A stretch of 64,000 nt of DNA from a virus (IMGVR_UViG_3300045922_000709:16477-80476), one strand, 5' to 3'; numbered from the stretch's first letter, positions 8,039 through 18,180 are shown. Numbers and translations are program-made. The notes: generated by a model from the letters alone, not told the origin.

Positions 8039-9013
8039 ATGTTAGATGAAGAATCTAACGAAAACAGAGAAATCTGTAGTTTAATTTTAGAAACAGATGA
8101 AGATTATTTTAATTATCCTGCTTTAAATGCTAGTTTAATTAAAAAAATTACAACATCAGGATTTTATAATGCTTTAGAAGGAGAAATTGATGAAGGTAAT
8201 AAAGAGTCTTTTAAATTAGGTTCAGCAATCCACAATGGTATTTTAGTACCTGATACTTTTTCTAAAAACTACACGACTATATTTGGGCCTATTCCAAATT
8301 CTGAACAAAAAAAAACATTTTGCGAATTAGTTGCTAAAGAAGGAGCCGAAGATCTTTTGTCTATATATAACAGATCTTATAATAACAAAAAAAAAGAAGA
8401 TGAAAAATTTAAAGAAGCAGTGGATCTATACACAGAATACAATCCTTATATTTCTGCTTTAGCATCTGGTAAAACAATTATAAATAAAGAAGATGTAGAT
8501 TTAATCGATAAATTAAAAAGCAGATGGAATGCACATGAATCTATTAAAGAGCTAAATAAATTTAGAAATTATAGCGAATTAGGATTTGTTTTCTTTTTAT
8601 ATAATTGTGAATGTAAAATTAAAATCGATAGATGTTCAATAGATGATGAAAATAAAATAGTTTATCTTTTAGATTTAAAAACTACATCAAACGCTGAAAA
8701 ATTTAAAAATGATTTTTTTACATATAAATATGATATCCAAATGGCGTTTTATGAAAAAGGTATAATGTCAGAAGAAGGTAAACAAGTGTTTAATATAACA
8801 GATGAATACACAGTTGTTAAAGTTATTGTGGCTGTTCAAAAAACTAAACCTTTTCTTTTAATTTGGTACGGTATTAATTTTGGAACAGAGACCCAAGAAA
8901 GATTAGATGAAATTATTCGTGATTGCTGTTTTAAATTTAATGAATGGAATTTTAAGAACGAAAAAGAAAAACAAAAAGACCTATTAAACCAATGTTCGAC
9001 CATAACTTTTTAA
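8039..9013 (+). CDS. PD-(D/E)XK exonuclease (RecE/Cas4-like)
   Basis: DNA exonuclease likely to pair with the RecT-like annealer. The ATG at 8039 follows the previous stop by one base and is preferred to a GTG at 8021. Family features are ALNASLIKK near the N-terminus, GSAIHNG (His near residue 65), IKIDR (D197), LLDLKTT (D212 and K214) and a QMAFY helix motif. This His, Asp, D-x-K, Gln-Tyr series is the RecE/RecB-like nuclease signature. About 324 aa, a normal size for the nuclease domain alone. The 3' end overlaps the next gene by 22 bases. Confidence 0.8.
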   Translation: MLDEESNENREICSLILETDEDYFNYPALNASLIKKITTSGFYNALEGEIDEGNKESFKLGSAIHNGILVPDTFSKNYTTIFGPIPNSEQKKTFCELVAKEGAEDLLSIYNRSYNNKKKEDEKFKEAVDLYTEYNPYISALASGKTIINKEDVDLIDKLKSRWNAHESIKELNKFRNYSELGFVFFLYNCECKIKIDRCSIDDENKIVYLLDLKTTSNAEKFKNDFFTYKYDIQMAFYEKGIMSEEGKQVFNITDEYTVVKVIVAVQKTKPFLLIWYGINFGTETQERLDEIIRDCCFKFNEWNFKNEKEKQKDLLNQCSTITF

Positions 9014-9423
9014 TTTTGTATTTAATTTTACCGTCTTTAATTCAACACAAATATGTTCAATATAAAAATTGTAAATTTAAAATAAATAAAGACAAATCTG
9101 AAATAAAATGTTATGAAGACGGCAATTTGAAAACTACAATTGTAGTAGAAGACGCATTTGTAAAAAGTGTAATAGATAATATTTTAAATGGTATTTGCGC
9201 TAAATTACCAGAAGATATTAAAAAAATTATATTATCAAATGTATTATTACAACACAGGAATAAAGTAAAAAGAGTTTTATATCCTTCAGATGAAGATTTA
9301 ACTTTTTTAGCAGAAAGTTTATCTGGTTCTGACGACATCGATTCAAAAATGTTAAAAATTATATTTGAAACAGGCGAATTAGTGCCTATTCCTAACCCTG
9401 AATTATTATATTTTAATGAATGA
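8992..9423 (+). CDS. Hypothetical protein, 143 aa
   Basis: Starts inside the exonuclease gene (22-base overlap) and overlaps the next gene by 8 bases. A hydrophobic stretch near the N-terminus (FLILYLILPSLI) could be one membrane segment or a buried helix. The rest is mixed and acidic at the end. No recognised domain. Confidence 0.55.
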   Translation: MFDHNFLILYLILPSLIQHKYVQYKNCKFKINKDKSEIKCYEDGNLKTTIVVEDAFVKSVIDNILNGICAKLPEDIKKIILSNVLLQHRNKVKRVLYPSDEDLTFLAESLSGSDDIDSKMLKIIFETGELVPIPNPELLYFNE

Positions 9424-9748
9424 TATTGGTACTTTTAATTTATTTACGAATATAAAAGGTGTTTATAATCAAGAAGCCACTGATGCAGGTTTTCACAATA
9501 ACATTGCATCTAAATTATATATAGAATTAAATGAAGATAATTTATTAAATTGGAAAAATGTATCTGATGAAAATATACAAAAAAATTACATGAGTATGTT
9601 TGAAGGTATTGCTTTCATAGTATTGTGTAGCGATACTTTTACATTTAATGATGTTAATACTTATAGATTTGAAAAAGATAATTTAAGCAATATTTATTGT
9701 TTTTTTAATCAAAAGTTAACTTACGTTTATTTATCCTCTTTCCGATGA
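9416..9748 (+). CDS. Hypothetical protein, 110 aa
   Basis: Overlaps its neighbours on both sides by a few bases, which supports translation in the operon. The sequence is rich in Asn, Phe and Tyr, with no Cys pairs, no Walker motif and no convincing membrane helix. Function unknown. Confidence 0.55.
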   Translation: MNDIGTFNLFTNIKGVYNQEATDAGFHNNIASKLYIELNEDNLLNWKNVSDENIQKNYMSMFEGIAFIVLCSDTFTFNDVNTYRFEKDNLSNIYCFFNQKLTYVYLSSFR

Positions 9749-9978
9749 TTATTTTTAATTTTCCCCAATGTTTCGAGTATGCAGGTGCAAGTGTAAATGA
9801 AAAAACCTGCAATTATTATTATGCTCACAAAAATAAAAATGTGAGTTTTGCTGTACAAATACCAATTGGTTTTGATTTTACAAAAAACACAACTTATTTA
9901 GTTAGAGAATCTGATGAAATTAAAGCTGAAACTTCATTAACTGAATTTTTCTCTAAATATGACACTGACGAAGAATAA
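9745..9978 (+). CDS. Hypothetical protein, 77 aa
   Basis: ATG overlaps the previous stop by 4 bases. A small protein with an acidic C-terminus (KYDTDEE) and two Cys near residues 6 and 19. It lies immediately upstream of the helicase. No recognised domain; a helicase or replisome accessory role would be a guess. Confidence 0.55.
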   Translation: MIIFNFPQCFEYAGASVNEKTCNYYYAHKNKNVSFAVQIPIGFDFTKNTTYLVRESDEIKAETSLTEFFSKYDTDEE

Positions 9979-9989
9979 AAATAAAATCA

Positions 9990-11300
9990 ATGGTATTTAC
10001 AGAAAAGCAAATGGAAGTTTTGACAAGTTTGTCAAACTGGGCCATTAAAAATAAATTTAACAGTCCTCAAACAGCTGTTTTAAGCGGTTATGCAGGCACT
10101 GGTAAAACAACTATATTAAATCATTTTGTTCATTCTGCTAAAGTAATTAATAAATTAAATGTAGCGTTAACAGCAACAACTCATAAAGCAGCGTTAGAAT
10201 TGAAAAAAAAAACAAACGAAGCTGCATTTACTGTTCATAAATTTATAGGATTATCACCAGATTATTCGTTAGATAATTTTACAATGCAAAATATAAAATT
10301 TATAGCGTCTGCATATAATAAAATGGATAATATAGATATTTTAATTATAGATGAATGTTCAATGATAAATAGAGAATTATATAAATATATAACGACAAAA
10401 AGCGAGTTATTAAATACTAAAATACTTTTTGTAGGAGACCCTTTTCAAGCACCACCTATCGGCGAAGATATTTCAGATTGTTTTGAAAAATCACACGTTA
10501 AATTAAATTTAACGGAGGTGTTAAGACAAGAAAAAACAAACCCAATTGTAAAATATTCTATGAAAATTAGAGAAAATAAAGATTTTAAAATAGTGTTTAA
10601 AGAAAAAGAATCTAAAAATTTTAATGTAAGTAGAGACGATTTGAAATTTAAAAAATGGATTAAAGAAAACATGAATAATTCTTCAAAAATAATAGCTCAC
10701 TCAAACGATAAGGTTAAAAAATATATAACTTTATATAGAAATATATTAAAAAAAGAAAAACCTTTTGATATTGGAGAACCATTAATGATGTATTCTAATT
10801 CATTAGAATTAAATATGTTTAATGGTGAAGAATATACTATACTTAAAAGAGAAGAAAAGTTAAAAACTTTTAACAACAGATATACGGGTAAATCAACAGA
10901 TATTAAAGGTTTTGAACTTTTGGTTCAAGGAGAAGAAGAAAAAAAAAAGATATTTGTAGTTGATGAAAAATTACAAATAGAAAAAGTTATTTTTGAATTA
11001 GATACTTACAAAACCTATGCTATTAGAGAAAAAGATAAAGATTTAAAAAAAGCAAAATTTAAAGAGTTTTTTGATTTAAAACAAAGATATTTGTTTACGA
11101 GACAAATAAGTAAAGATTATGGAAAAGATATAGATTATGCCTATGCGATTACAATTCATAAATCTCAAGGCTCTACTTACGATAATGTATTTTTTGACAT
11201 GTCTTCTTTAGAATATATTCAAAATCAAGAAGAAAGAAATAAATTAATTTATGTGGCGGTCACAAGACCCAGAAACAACATTTATATTTATCAAAATTAA
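9990..11300 (+). CDS. SF1B DNA helicase (Dda/RecD-like)
   Basis: 436 aa ATP-dependent DNA helicase. Walker A is GYAGTGKTT (residues 33-41), motif Ia is LTATTHKAA (60-68), Walker B is LIIDECS (D121/E122), and motif III is FVGDPFQAPP. The C-terminal UvrD_C_2-like motifs are ITIHKSQGSTYDNV and YVAVTRPRNNIYI. This order and size match phage T4 Dda and the short RecD2-like helicases, which translocate 5' to 3'. It probably supports replication fork start or recombination with the primase, polymerase and annealer in the same operon. Confidence 0.9.
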   Translation: MVFTEKQMEVLTSLSNWAIKNKFNSPQTAVLSGYAGTGKTTILNHFVHSAKVINKLNVALTATTHKAALELKKKTNEAAFTVHKFIGLSPDYSLDNFTMQNIKFIASAYNKMDNIDILIIDECSMINRELYKYITTKSELLNTKILFVGDPFQAPPIGEDISDCFEKSHVKLNLTEVLRQEKTNPIVKYSMKIRENKDFKIVFKEKESKNFNVSRDDLKFKKWIKENMNNSSKIIAHSNDKVKKYITLYRNILKKEKPFDIGEPLMMYSNSLELNMFNGEEYTILKREEKLKTFNNRYTGKSTDIKGFELLVQGEEEKKKIFVVDEKLQIEKVIFELDTYKTYAIREKDKDLKKAKFKEFFDLKQRYLFTRQISKDYGKDIDYAYAITIHKSQGSTYDNVFFDMSSLEYIQNQEERNKLIYVAVTRPRNNIYIYQN

Positions 11301-11308
11301 TTTAATTT

Positions 11309-13291
11309 ATGGACGTTTTTAAAGCACTTAGCGAATGTGTGGTATATGACAAATATGCTAAATTTATACCTCACTTAAACCGTAGAGAAACATGGCCTGA
11401 AATTATTGACAGATATTGTTTGGCTTTAACAGACAGATTAGATGAAATTAAAAATGATCGTAAAAATAAAAACATCAATATACCGGCAATAGAAAGTTTA
11501 AAAGAATATGTAATGAATGATGTAAAATATTATTTAAATGAAAAATTAATTATTCCTTCTATGAGAGCTTTGCAATTTGCAGGAGAACCTCTTAAAAAAA
11601 GACACAATAGAATATATAATTGTGCGTTCATGCATTTTGAAAATGTTAATTCTTTTGGAGAATTAGCATATAATTTGCTTTGCGGAACAGGTGTTGGATA
11701 TTCAGTTGAAAAAAAACATTTAAAAAATAAATTTAAAAAAACAAACGAAAATGAATTTAACAAAATATCATTTTTATCAGTTGAAGATTCGATAGAAGGT
11801 TGGGCTGATTCTTTTGTTTTTCTTATAGAAAAAAGTCTCAAAGGAAATATTGTAGAATTTGGTTATTCTAGTATTTCAAAAAAAGGAACACCTTTATCTT
11901 CTGGTGGTAAATCTCCTGGCCCAGATCCTTTGGAAAAATCTCATAAAAAAATTGCAGAAATTATAGCAGAAGCTCCTTTGGGAGTTTTGTCTTCATTTAC
12001 AATCCACAGAATTGCTTGTGTTATTGCAGATTGTGTCGTAGCAGGAGGTATAAGAAGAGCTGCTCTAAGTTGTTTATTTGATAATACAGATGAAGAAATG
12101 CTCACTTGTAAACAAACATCAGATTGGTATATTAAATATCCTGAATTAGCTAGATGTAATAATAGTGCAGTTTGGTATAGAGAAAAATTAAAAGATAAAG
12201 TTTATCTTAGAAAATATAAAAAATTCTTAAAAAACTTATTAAACAGTGGATTTGGAGAACCTGGGATTTTTCTTTCTTCTAACCCTTCCATGGGTACAAA
12301 TCCTTGTTTTGAAATTGCTTTAAATAATAAACAATTTTGTAATTTAGTAGAAATTAATGTAGAAAAATATAAAAATTTTAAAAACAAACCAATTGCTTCT
12401 AAATTTCCTGTTAAAGCAAAAAGTCTTATAAAAGCTGCTACAACAATTGCTACAATTCAAGCATCTTTTACAAAATTTAAATATCTTAAAGGCTGGGATA
12501 AAATAACTGAAAAAGAAGCTTTAATTGGTGTTAGTAAAACAGGATTTATTAGCAACCCTTCAACTGTTTGTTCAGATCATGATGATTTTAACAATCATAA
12601 AGAATTAGTTGATTCTATTAATAAAGATGTAGCAAGAATAATTGGTATTAACCCTGCTGCAAGAACAAGAACAATTAAGCCTTCCGGCACAGCAAGTTTG
12701 GTTCTTGAAACATCTCCCGGTATTCACCCTTATTATGCGCCTTTCTTTTTAAGAGCTGTTAGATACAACAAAGATTCTGCTATTGCAAAACATTTTATAA
12801 ATACTTTAGGTTATGATAGCGGTTTAGTTGAAGATGACAAAATGTCTAAAAACACAATTGTTGTATATTTTCCAATTAAAGTTAATGTAGCAAGAAAAGA
12901 CACAGCTGTTGAACTAAAACCAGAAAATATGTTAAATTATACTTTTAGCACATATAAAAACTGGATAAAAACAGACATGGATATACCTTTTGAAAACACA
13001 AATAATGTAAGTGTCACTGTTAATTATGATAATCGAAACGAAAAAGAAAAAAAAGAAATTATAAAACTATTAATCGAAAACATTGAAAATTATGCAGCTA
13101 TATCTTTTTTACCTAAATCTCACGACTACCCTCAAGCACCTATTTCAGAAATTACAGAAGACGAATATAATAGAAAAAGCAAGATATTTTCCGAAAGATA
13201 TATTTCGGTTGTGAATATTAAAGAATTTGAAGACAATGTTAATTTTGATAACTCAATAAGTTGTGAAGGAGCATCATGCGAGATTTTGTAA
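11309..13291 (+). CDS. nrdJ: Class II (adenosylcobalamin-dependent) ribonucleotide reductase
   Basis: Monomeric class II reductase of 660 aa. The active-site spacing matches the Lactobacillus enzyme (N406, C408, E410, C419): here N331, C333 (thiyl radical Cys), E335 and C344 in NPCFEI and FCNLVEIN. C105 in RIYNCAF is the partner redox Cys. A C-terminal shuttle pair, C652 and C657, ends the protein (SCEGASCEIL). RTIKPSGTASLVLETSPGIH and PSMRALQFAGEP are further family blocks. It uses adenosylcobalamin and so works with or without oxygen if the host supplies B12. It completes the dNTP-supply set with dut and thyX. Its last 16 bases overlap the next gene. Confidence 0.92.
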   Translation: MDVFKALSECVVYDKYAKFIPHLNRRETWPEIIDRYCLALTDRLDEIKNDRKNKNINIPAIESLKEYVMNDVKYYLNEKLIIPSMRALQFAGEPLKKRHNRIYNCAFMHFENVNSFGELAYNLLCGTGVGYSVEKKHLKNKFKKTNENEFNKISFLSVEDSIEGWADSFVFLIEKSLKGNIVEFGYSSISKKGTPLSSGGKSPGPDPLEKSHKKIAEIIAEAPLGVLSSFTIHRIACVIADCVVAGGIRRAALSCLFDNTDEEMLTCKQTSDWYIKYPELARCNNSAVWYREKLKDKVYLRKYKKFLKNLLNSGFGEPGIFLSSNPSMGTNPCFEIALNNKQFCNLVEINVEKYKNFKNKPIASKFPVKAKSLIKAATTIATIQASFTKFKYLKGWDKITEKEALIGVSKTGFISNPSTVCSDHDDFNNHKELVDSINKDVARIIGINPAARTRTIKPSGTASLVLETSPGIHPYYAPFFLRAVRYNKDSAIAKHFINTLGYDSGLVEDDKMSKNTIVVYFPIKVNVARKDTAVELKPENMLNYTFSTYKNWIKTDMDIPFENTNNVSVTVNYDNRNEKEKKEIIKLLIENIENYAAISFLPKSHDYPQAPISEITEDEYNRKSKIFSERYISVVNIKEFEDNVNFDNSISCEGASCEIL

Positions 13292-13833
13292 TTAGAAAAA
13301 ATCATGAAATAATAGGTTGGAAAATCATAAATAATTTTGATGTAGAGCCTTGCATAGGTTGGAACAATTCACACTATTATTGTTTAGAAAAAACAAAAAA
13401 TAGCGAATATATTATAAATAAAAAAAAATTAGATAATCCTAATAATATTTTTAAAACTAAAACAGATTTATTAGAAAAATTATTAAAAAATTGGATAGAG
13501 ATTCAAGATATATTTATACCTTTTAGTTTTATATCTTTTACAATAGATAATTCACATCAAAATTTTTATTTTAATTATGATAAATCATTAGATTTACAAT
13601 ATGAAAATTACGAACGTTTAGATAAAAATAAAATATATGCGGTTAATAAAACTACAAAAAAAATAGAAATAAAAGATAAACACAATATTGACGAAAGTAA
13701 TTTTTTATCTGTCACAAATAATTTAATAACTTCTATTCATTCTGCTTTAAATTATATATTTAAAAATAATGGTGCTAATATAACTTTTATAATTTTTTAC
13801 AAACCGTTTTTTCTATTTTATGATGAAAAATAA
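13276..13833 (+). CDS. Hypothetical protein, 185 aa
   Basis: Starts inside the reductase end. The protein is rich in Asn, Lys, Phe and Tyr. The C-terminus has a hydrophobic stretch (ITFIIFYKPFFLFYDEK) that looks more like a buried beta strand than a membrane anchor. No recognised domain. It overlaps the last gene of the block by 14 bases. Confidence 0.5.
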   Translation: MRDFVIRKNHEIIGWKIINNFDVEPCIGWNNSHYYCLEKTKNSEYIINKKKLDNPNNIFKTKTDLLEKLLKNWIEIQDIFIPFSFISFTIDNSHQNFYFNYDKSLDLQYENYERLDKNKIYAVNKTTKKIEIKDKHNIDESNFLSVTNNLITSIHSALNYIFKNNGANITFIIFYKPFFLFYDEK

Positions 13834-14119
13834 AACAAAAATAGGGTTTGATTCAAATATTTTAAAATTTAATAACGGCGTTGGGCTTTTAAAAACATTA
13901 ATAAAAGATTATGGTAAAGAATATATATATATATTTCACGAACCTTATTTTGACTTAGAATATTTAAACTCATATATAAAAATTGCAAATATTATACAAT
14001 TAAATGAATTTTATATATGTGAAGATTTTATAAAAGAAAAAAATATATCTATTGTATACACGAATAGAGAATTAGATTTATATAAAATAGAAAATCTTAT
14101 TATTCATTGTTTTGATTAA
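13820..14119 (+). CDS. Hypothetical protein, 99 aa; last gene of the + block
   Basis: Two adjacent ATGs (13820 and 13823) could start it; both overlap the previous gene. The fold looks alpha/beta, opening with IGFDSNIL and alternating hydrophobic strands, and it is followed at once by the block terminator. I see no catalytic motif. Function unknown. Confidence 0.5.
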   Translation: MMKNKTKIGFDSNILKFNNGVGLLKTLIKDYGKEYIYIFHEPYFDLEYLNSYIKIANIIQLNEFYICEDFIKEKNISIVYTNRELDLYKIENLIIHCFD

Positions 14120-14121
14120 AT

Positions 14122-14150
14122 AAAAAAAGGGGCTTCGGCCCCTTTTTTTT
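14122..14150. terminator. Bidirectional rho-independent terminator between the two gene blocks
   Basis: GGGGC (14129-14133), loop TTCG, GCCCC (14138-14142), flanked by seven As on the left and eight Ts on the right. This gives a hairpin with a UUCG tetraloop and a U-tract on both strands. It sits between the convergent stops at 14119 and 14167, so it can end both the + strand replication operon and the - strand virion operon. Confidence 0.95.
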
Positions 14151-14166
14151 ATTAAAATAAGTTTTA

Positions 14167-17100
14167 TTAATTTAATACAGGATTTTCTGAAACAGCTATA
14201 TTTGTGTTTCTTCTAAATCTTTCTATACCAGATGCACCAGGAATAAGACTTAAGAAAGAATTTACAAATCTATACCTAAACGTATCATTATTATCATCGT
14301 CTGTTTCAACAACCATAGATCTCATTAAATAAGGATCTGTTTCGGTTTCTACTATAGCATCTTTAACATCTGCAAGAAAATTAAAAATTTTATAAACATA
14401 CGATATACCAGAATCAGCTTTTGTAGCAGCTGCTATTATACCCGCATTTAAAGGTTTTTTATCATAAAATAATGTTGCTACAGATATAGGTAAAAATGCC
14501 ATAGAAGCAACTTCTCCTTTTAATTTTGAAGTTAAATTATACATTAATTTTTCCCATCTATTTAAATCTTCCCATGCTTCTGAATCTTCTTCTTCATCGT
14601 CACCCCAAGAAGGTAGCATGTGAGTAAAAACTGTAAATATTAAAGAAACAATTACATATGACGCAAAATCTTTATAAGATTGTTCGTTAAATAAATCTTT
14701 AACCATGTCGTTTTTATCTTTACCTGTCATTAATATAAATATATTTTTTAAGTGATTTGAAAAATCTTTGCTAAAAAGACCCATCATAACACTCATTGAA
14801 CTTTTTCTTTCTTCACCTGTCGTTATGTCAAAATAATCTTCAAAACCTAAACTAATCCATTGAAATATCCAAGATTTAAACACTCCTATTGATCTAAAAA
14901 AAGCTGTCATGTTTAAATAAATAGGTCTGTTTCTATCCATGTTTCCTGAAATTTTTTCCATAATAATTCTATATTCTAAAGCAATTTGCGTCAATTTATC
15001 TTTATACATAGGATTTACTATATATTCGTTTGTTTCTTCATCTTTTATTAACACATCGTCTATATTTAAATCTTGTTTATTAAGTAATGTTAAAAGAATA
15101 GTTTGTCCATAAAATTTACTAACTATTTCTTGAAAAATATATAAATCAAATTTATCTCTTATTCTACCTACTATTGTTTTATCAGGATCTCCTAAACCAT
15201 AAATAATTTTATCTATATTATTATCTAAATTTAAAGCTTCAAATAAATATCCCATTTTAGTTTGAAATCTTTGATTTATCCCATTACCCACATGTTCAAA
15301 ATCAAAAAATCTAAAAATAGGATTAAATGTTTTATCGAGATGTTTAAAACGAGTGTTGTTTAAATTTAAAAGATCTCTCCAAGTAAAAAATTCGCCGCTC
15401 ATTGCAAGTCTGGCAAGAGTCATTAGGCCTTGAAAAAAGTCCATTGTAGCAGTGACTAAACTAAAGCCTAAGCCTGTAAGACGAGACATTGTAGCCAAAG
15501 AATCTAAAATAGCATCTGGGTGAGTTTTTTCACCTATGTTTAACATTTCATCTTCTAAATGTCTAACCATGTATATTTTTTCATCTTCTGTAAATCTATT
15601 AGAATTTAATATAGACTCTATAGATTTTTGAATTTTTGTTATTTGTTTTTCTTGCTGTCTGTTTTTAGAAAAAGAATTAAATATTTCTAGTTTTAATTGT
15701 TTTAATTTTTCATTAGCTTCATTAATTTTAGAAGTAGAATTAGTTGCTAATGCTTCTTTTAATTCTTCTACAATCTGTTTCCATTGCGGATAAAACTTTT
15801 TATCGTTATACCTATCGGTTTCATCAAACACTTTATCTACATTTTTTGTAAAATCGGGATTACCTCTCCTTTGATATTTTTTAGAACTACCATATAAATC
15901 TGCTTGCTGATAAAAAGTTAAAAGATCAATTTCTTTTCTTAAAACAGATTCATCGGTGTATGTATCTTCTAAAATAGTTTGAGCAGCATTATAAACAGGT
16001 ACTAATTTTTGTTTTTCTAAATAAGCTTCATGATTAGTTTTTGCTCTTAATATAATAGTGTAAAGAGCTTGAGATTTATCTGAACCCCCTATATTCCCTA
16101 ATTGTCTTGGAAAATAAACGGTTTGGTTGTTTCCTTTTGCTAAATCCAACCCTTCTCTTAATTTTGATCTATCTAATTTATAAAAGCTTTTAATAAAATC
16201 TTTAGCTTGTTCGGGAAATATTCTTAAAAAATAATCGCTCGGATTATTATATTCTTCTTTTAATGTTTTAGCCATCTCATATATATACGTATGATGAGGT
16301 ATATCTAAAGGATTTTGAGAATTAGCCCAAATAATACCCATTTCTAAAGACACAAAAGTTAAATACTCTACCTTTGCTCCAATTTTGTGATTTTTTTGTG
16401 CTTTTACAAAATAACTACCTTGTTCAGTTCTTTTTATTTCAGCGTTTTTTAAATAATCGATATAATCACTTATATATTCTGTGTTTTTAATATTTATCAT
16501 TTCTCCATCTAAACCTGGTATTTGATCTTTGTATTTAAATTTAATTAAACCTTTCTTTTGTAAAGATTCGCTTGTGCTTCTAAATTGTTCATCAAACATT
16601 GGGTGCAATGTCGGATCATTCATTGTTTCTATAAAAAATAAAAGTCTATCTATTTGAGATAATCCATAGATTTTATTATTCATTATATCACTATTTAAAT
16701 CTGAAATAAGTCTTTCGTTTGTAGCCTGTATAGCTAAAAAAGCTTCCATATTTTCTACATTTTGAATCATCATTTCTCTTGCTTCATCTATATTATTTAC
16801 ATTTTTAAATGTAGGGTCAACAAGAGGTTCAAATCTTTCTATAATTTTAGCAGGATTTCTAAATTTTTGTTTACCCACATCGCTAAATACATAAGCTTTA
16901 ATCGAATCATATAATTCTCTTGATATAAATACTTTATCTACTGCTGAATTAGGCCCAGAATGTAGCTTTTTATAAGTTTCATTGTCTGTGTTTAATGTAA
17001 ATTGTAAAAAATCACAAGCAATAGAACTTTGCAAATACATTCCACTTGCATTCAATATATTTTTTTGCAATCCTTCATTTAAAGTTGTGAAAAGTTTACT

Positions 17101-18180
17101 TTTAGCAAAATTCCCTTTTAATTTATCTATCGTTGCTATAATATCAGTATCTTTATAACCGGCTTTTCTAAAAGATTTATAAAAACCATCTAACGTAGAT
17201 TTAAAATTAAATACACTAACTGAAATATTTTCTCTAATTACTTCAGATAATTTAGCAGTTAATTGAATAGCGACATTTTGTTTTTTAGCATTAGATATAT
17301 GTCTCCAAATTAAACCAGGTAAAGGTTTAAATTTATCGACAATAACCCAACCTTTTTGAAAATCAAATGTAAAAATATTACTTTTTTTAGACAAAACTTT
17401 ATGATATTCTCCTAATCTAATAGAATATGTTTCTGCCATTATTTTTTGAATTTGTAATTGTTTTGTCATAAAAGAATTTATTTCTGCATTTTGTTTTTTT
17501 AAACCATCATTAATTTTATTGTTGTTTTCTTTATCTTTCGGATTTTTTTGATTTTCTATTTCTATAAGTTTATCTAATGTAGCTTCTAATAAAGTTAAAT
17601 CTTTCAAAACCTCATTATAAGACTTTGCAACGTCCATAAATTCCATTAAATGTCTAAATTCATCAGTATCTTCAATAGTACCTAAACCTATTTCATCTAT
17701 ATTTCTGTCTAATTTTTCAGATATAAAATCTTTATAAAAATTCAAATCTAAATTTTCAGGAAAAGCTTTATCGAAATAAATACCATGCAACTGTTTAAAA
17801 CTTTCTATAATTTTTATTTTAGCTTCAACTACAGACTTTTTTATATAAACATTTCTTGTTTCTTTTTTAATCTCATTTGATTTAATTTCTAATTGACTTA
17901 CTAAAGATGAACTAAGAGACTGAAATTTACCATGTTTAATTTTCTCTAAAGCTTTATTAAAAACATTTAAAGGTGTGTTGATAGGTGCTGATTTTAATAA
18001 AAAATAAGCATCAATAGAATCAATTGTAGGCTCTCCGTTAGAGTCCTTTTCAAATTGATCCCATTTACTAAATATTTCATCACCGTATACATTGGTGTAA
18101 ATTTGTTTAGCTTTTGCTTCCCCATACTTAGAAAGCAAATTCCTAAACAGTTTTGAATTAGATAAAGAAGAACAATTCAT
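14167..18180 (-). CDS. Giant virion cargo protein, 1337 aa (last gene of the late operon)
   Basis: Its ATG follows the polymerase-gene stop with no gap (TAA then ATG), so the two are surely co-translated. The protein is mostly helical and charged. A hydrophobic segment sits near residue 1170 (ASYVIVSLIFTVFTHMLP), followed by a very acidic patch (DDEEEDSEAWED). The C-terminal part has small-residue-rich helices. Crassviruses package several giant proteins in the capsid and eject them with the DNA, encoded next to the virion RNA polymerase; this position and size fit that group. I infer ejection or RNA polymerase partnership from context only. No enzymatic motif was recognised. Confidence 0.7.
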   Translation of the reverse strand: MNCSSLSNSKLFRNLLSKYGEAKAKQIYTNVYGDEIFSKWDQFEKDSNGEPTIDSIDAYFLLKSAPINTPLNVFNKALEKIKHGKFQSLSSSLVSQLEIKSNEIKKETRNVYIKKSVVEAKIKIIESFKQLHGIYFDKAFPENLDLNFYKDFISEKLDRNIDEIGLGTIEDTDEFRHLMEFMDVAKSYNEVLKDLTLLEATLDKLIEIENQKNPKDKENNNKINDGLKKQNAEINSFMTKQLQIQKIMAETYSIRLGEYHKVLSKKSNIFTFDFQKGWVIVDKFKPLPGLIWRHISNAKKQNVAIQLTAKLSEVIRENISVSVFNFKSTLDGFYKSFRKAGYKDTDIIATIDKLKGNFAKSKLFTTLNEGLQKNILNASGMYLQSSIACDFLQFTLNTDNETYKKLHSGPNSAVDKVFISRELYDSIKAYVFSDVGKQKFRNPAKIIERFEPLVDPTFKNVNNIDEAREMMIQNVENMEAFLAIQATNERLISDLNSDIMNNKIYGLSQIDRLLFFIETMNDPTLHPMFDEQFRSTSESLQKKGLIKFKYKDQIPGLDGEMINIKNTEYISDYIDYLKNAEIKRTEQGSYFVKAQKNHKIGAKVEYLTFVSLEMGIIWANSQNPLDIPHHTYIYEMAKTLKEEYNNPSDYFLRIFPEQAKDFIKSFYKLDRSKLREGLDLAKGNNQTVYFPRQLGNIGGSDKSQALYTIILRAKTNHEAYLEKQKLVPVYNAAQTILEDTYTDESVLRKEIDLLTFYQQADLYGSSKKYQRRGNPDFTKNVDKVFDETDRYNDKKFYPQWKQIVEELKEALATNSTSKINEANEKLKQLKLEIFNSFSKNRQQEKQITKIQKSIESILNSNRFTEDEKIYMVRHLEDEMLNIGEKTHPDAILDSLATMSRLTGLGFSLVTATMDFFQGLMTLARLAMSGEFFTWRDLLNLNNTRFKHLDKTFNPIFRFFDFEHVGNGINQRFQTKMGYLFEALNLDNNIDKIIYGLGDPDKTIVGRIRDKFDLYIFQEIVSKFYGQTILLTLLNKQDLNIDDVLIKDEETNEYIVNPMYKDKLTQIALEYRIIMEKISGNMDRNRPIYLNMTAFFRSIGVFKSWIFQWISLGFEDYFDITTGEERKSSMSVMMGLFSKDFSNHLKNIFILMTGKDKNDMVKDLFNEQSYKDFASYVIVSLIFTVFTHMLPSWGDDEEEDSEAWEDLNRWEKLMYNLTSKLKGEVASMAFLPISVATLFYDKKPLNAGIIAAATKADSGISYVYKIFNFLADVKDAIVETETDPYLMRSMVVETDDDNNDTFRYRFVNSFLSLIPGASGIERFRRNTNIAVSENPVLN

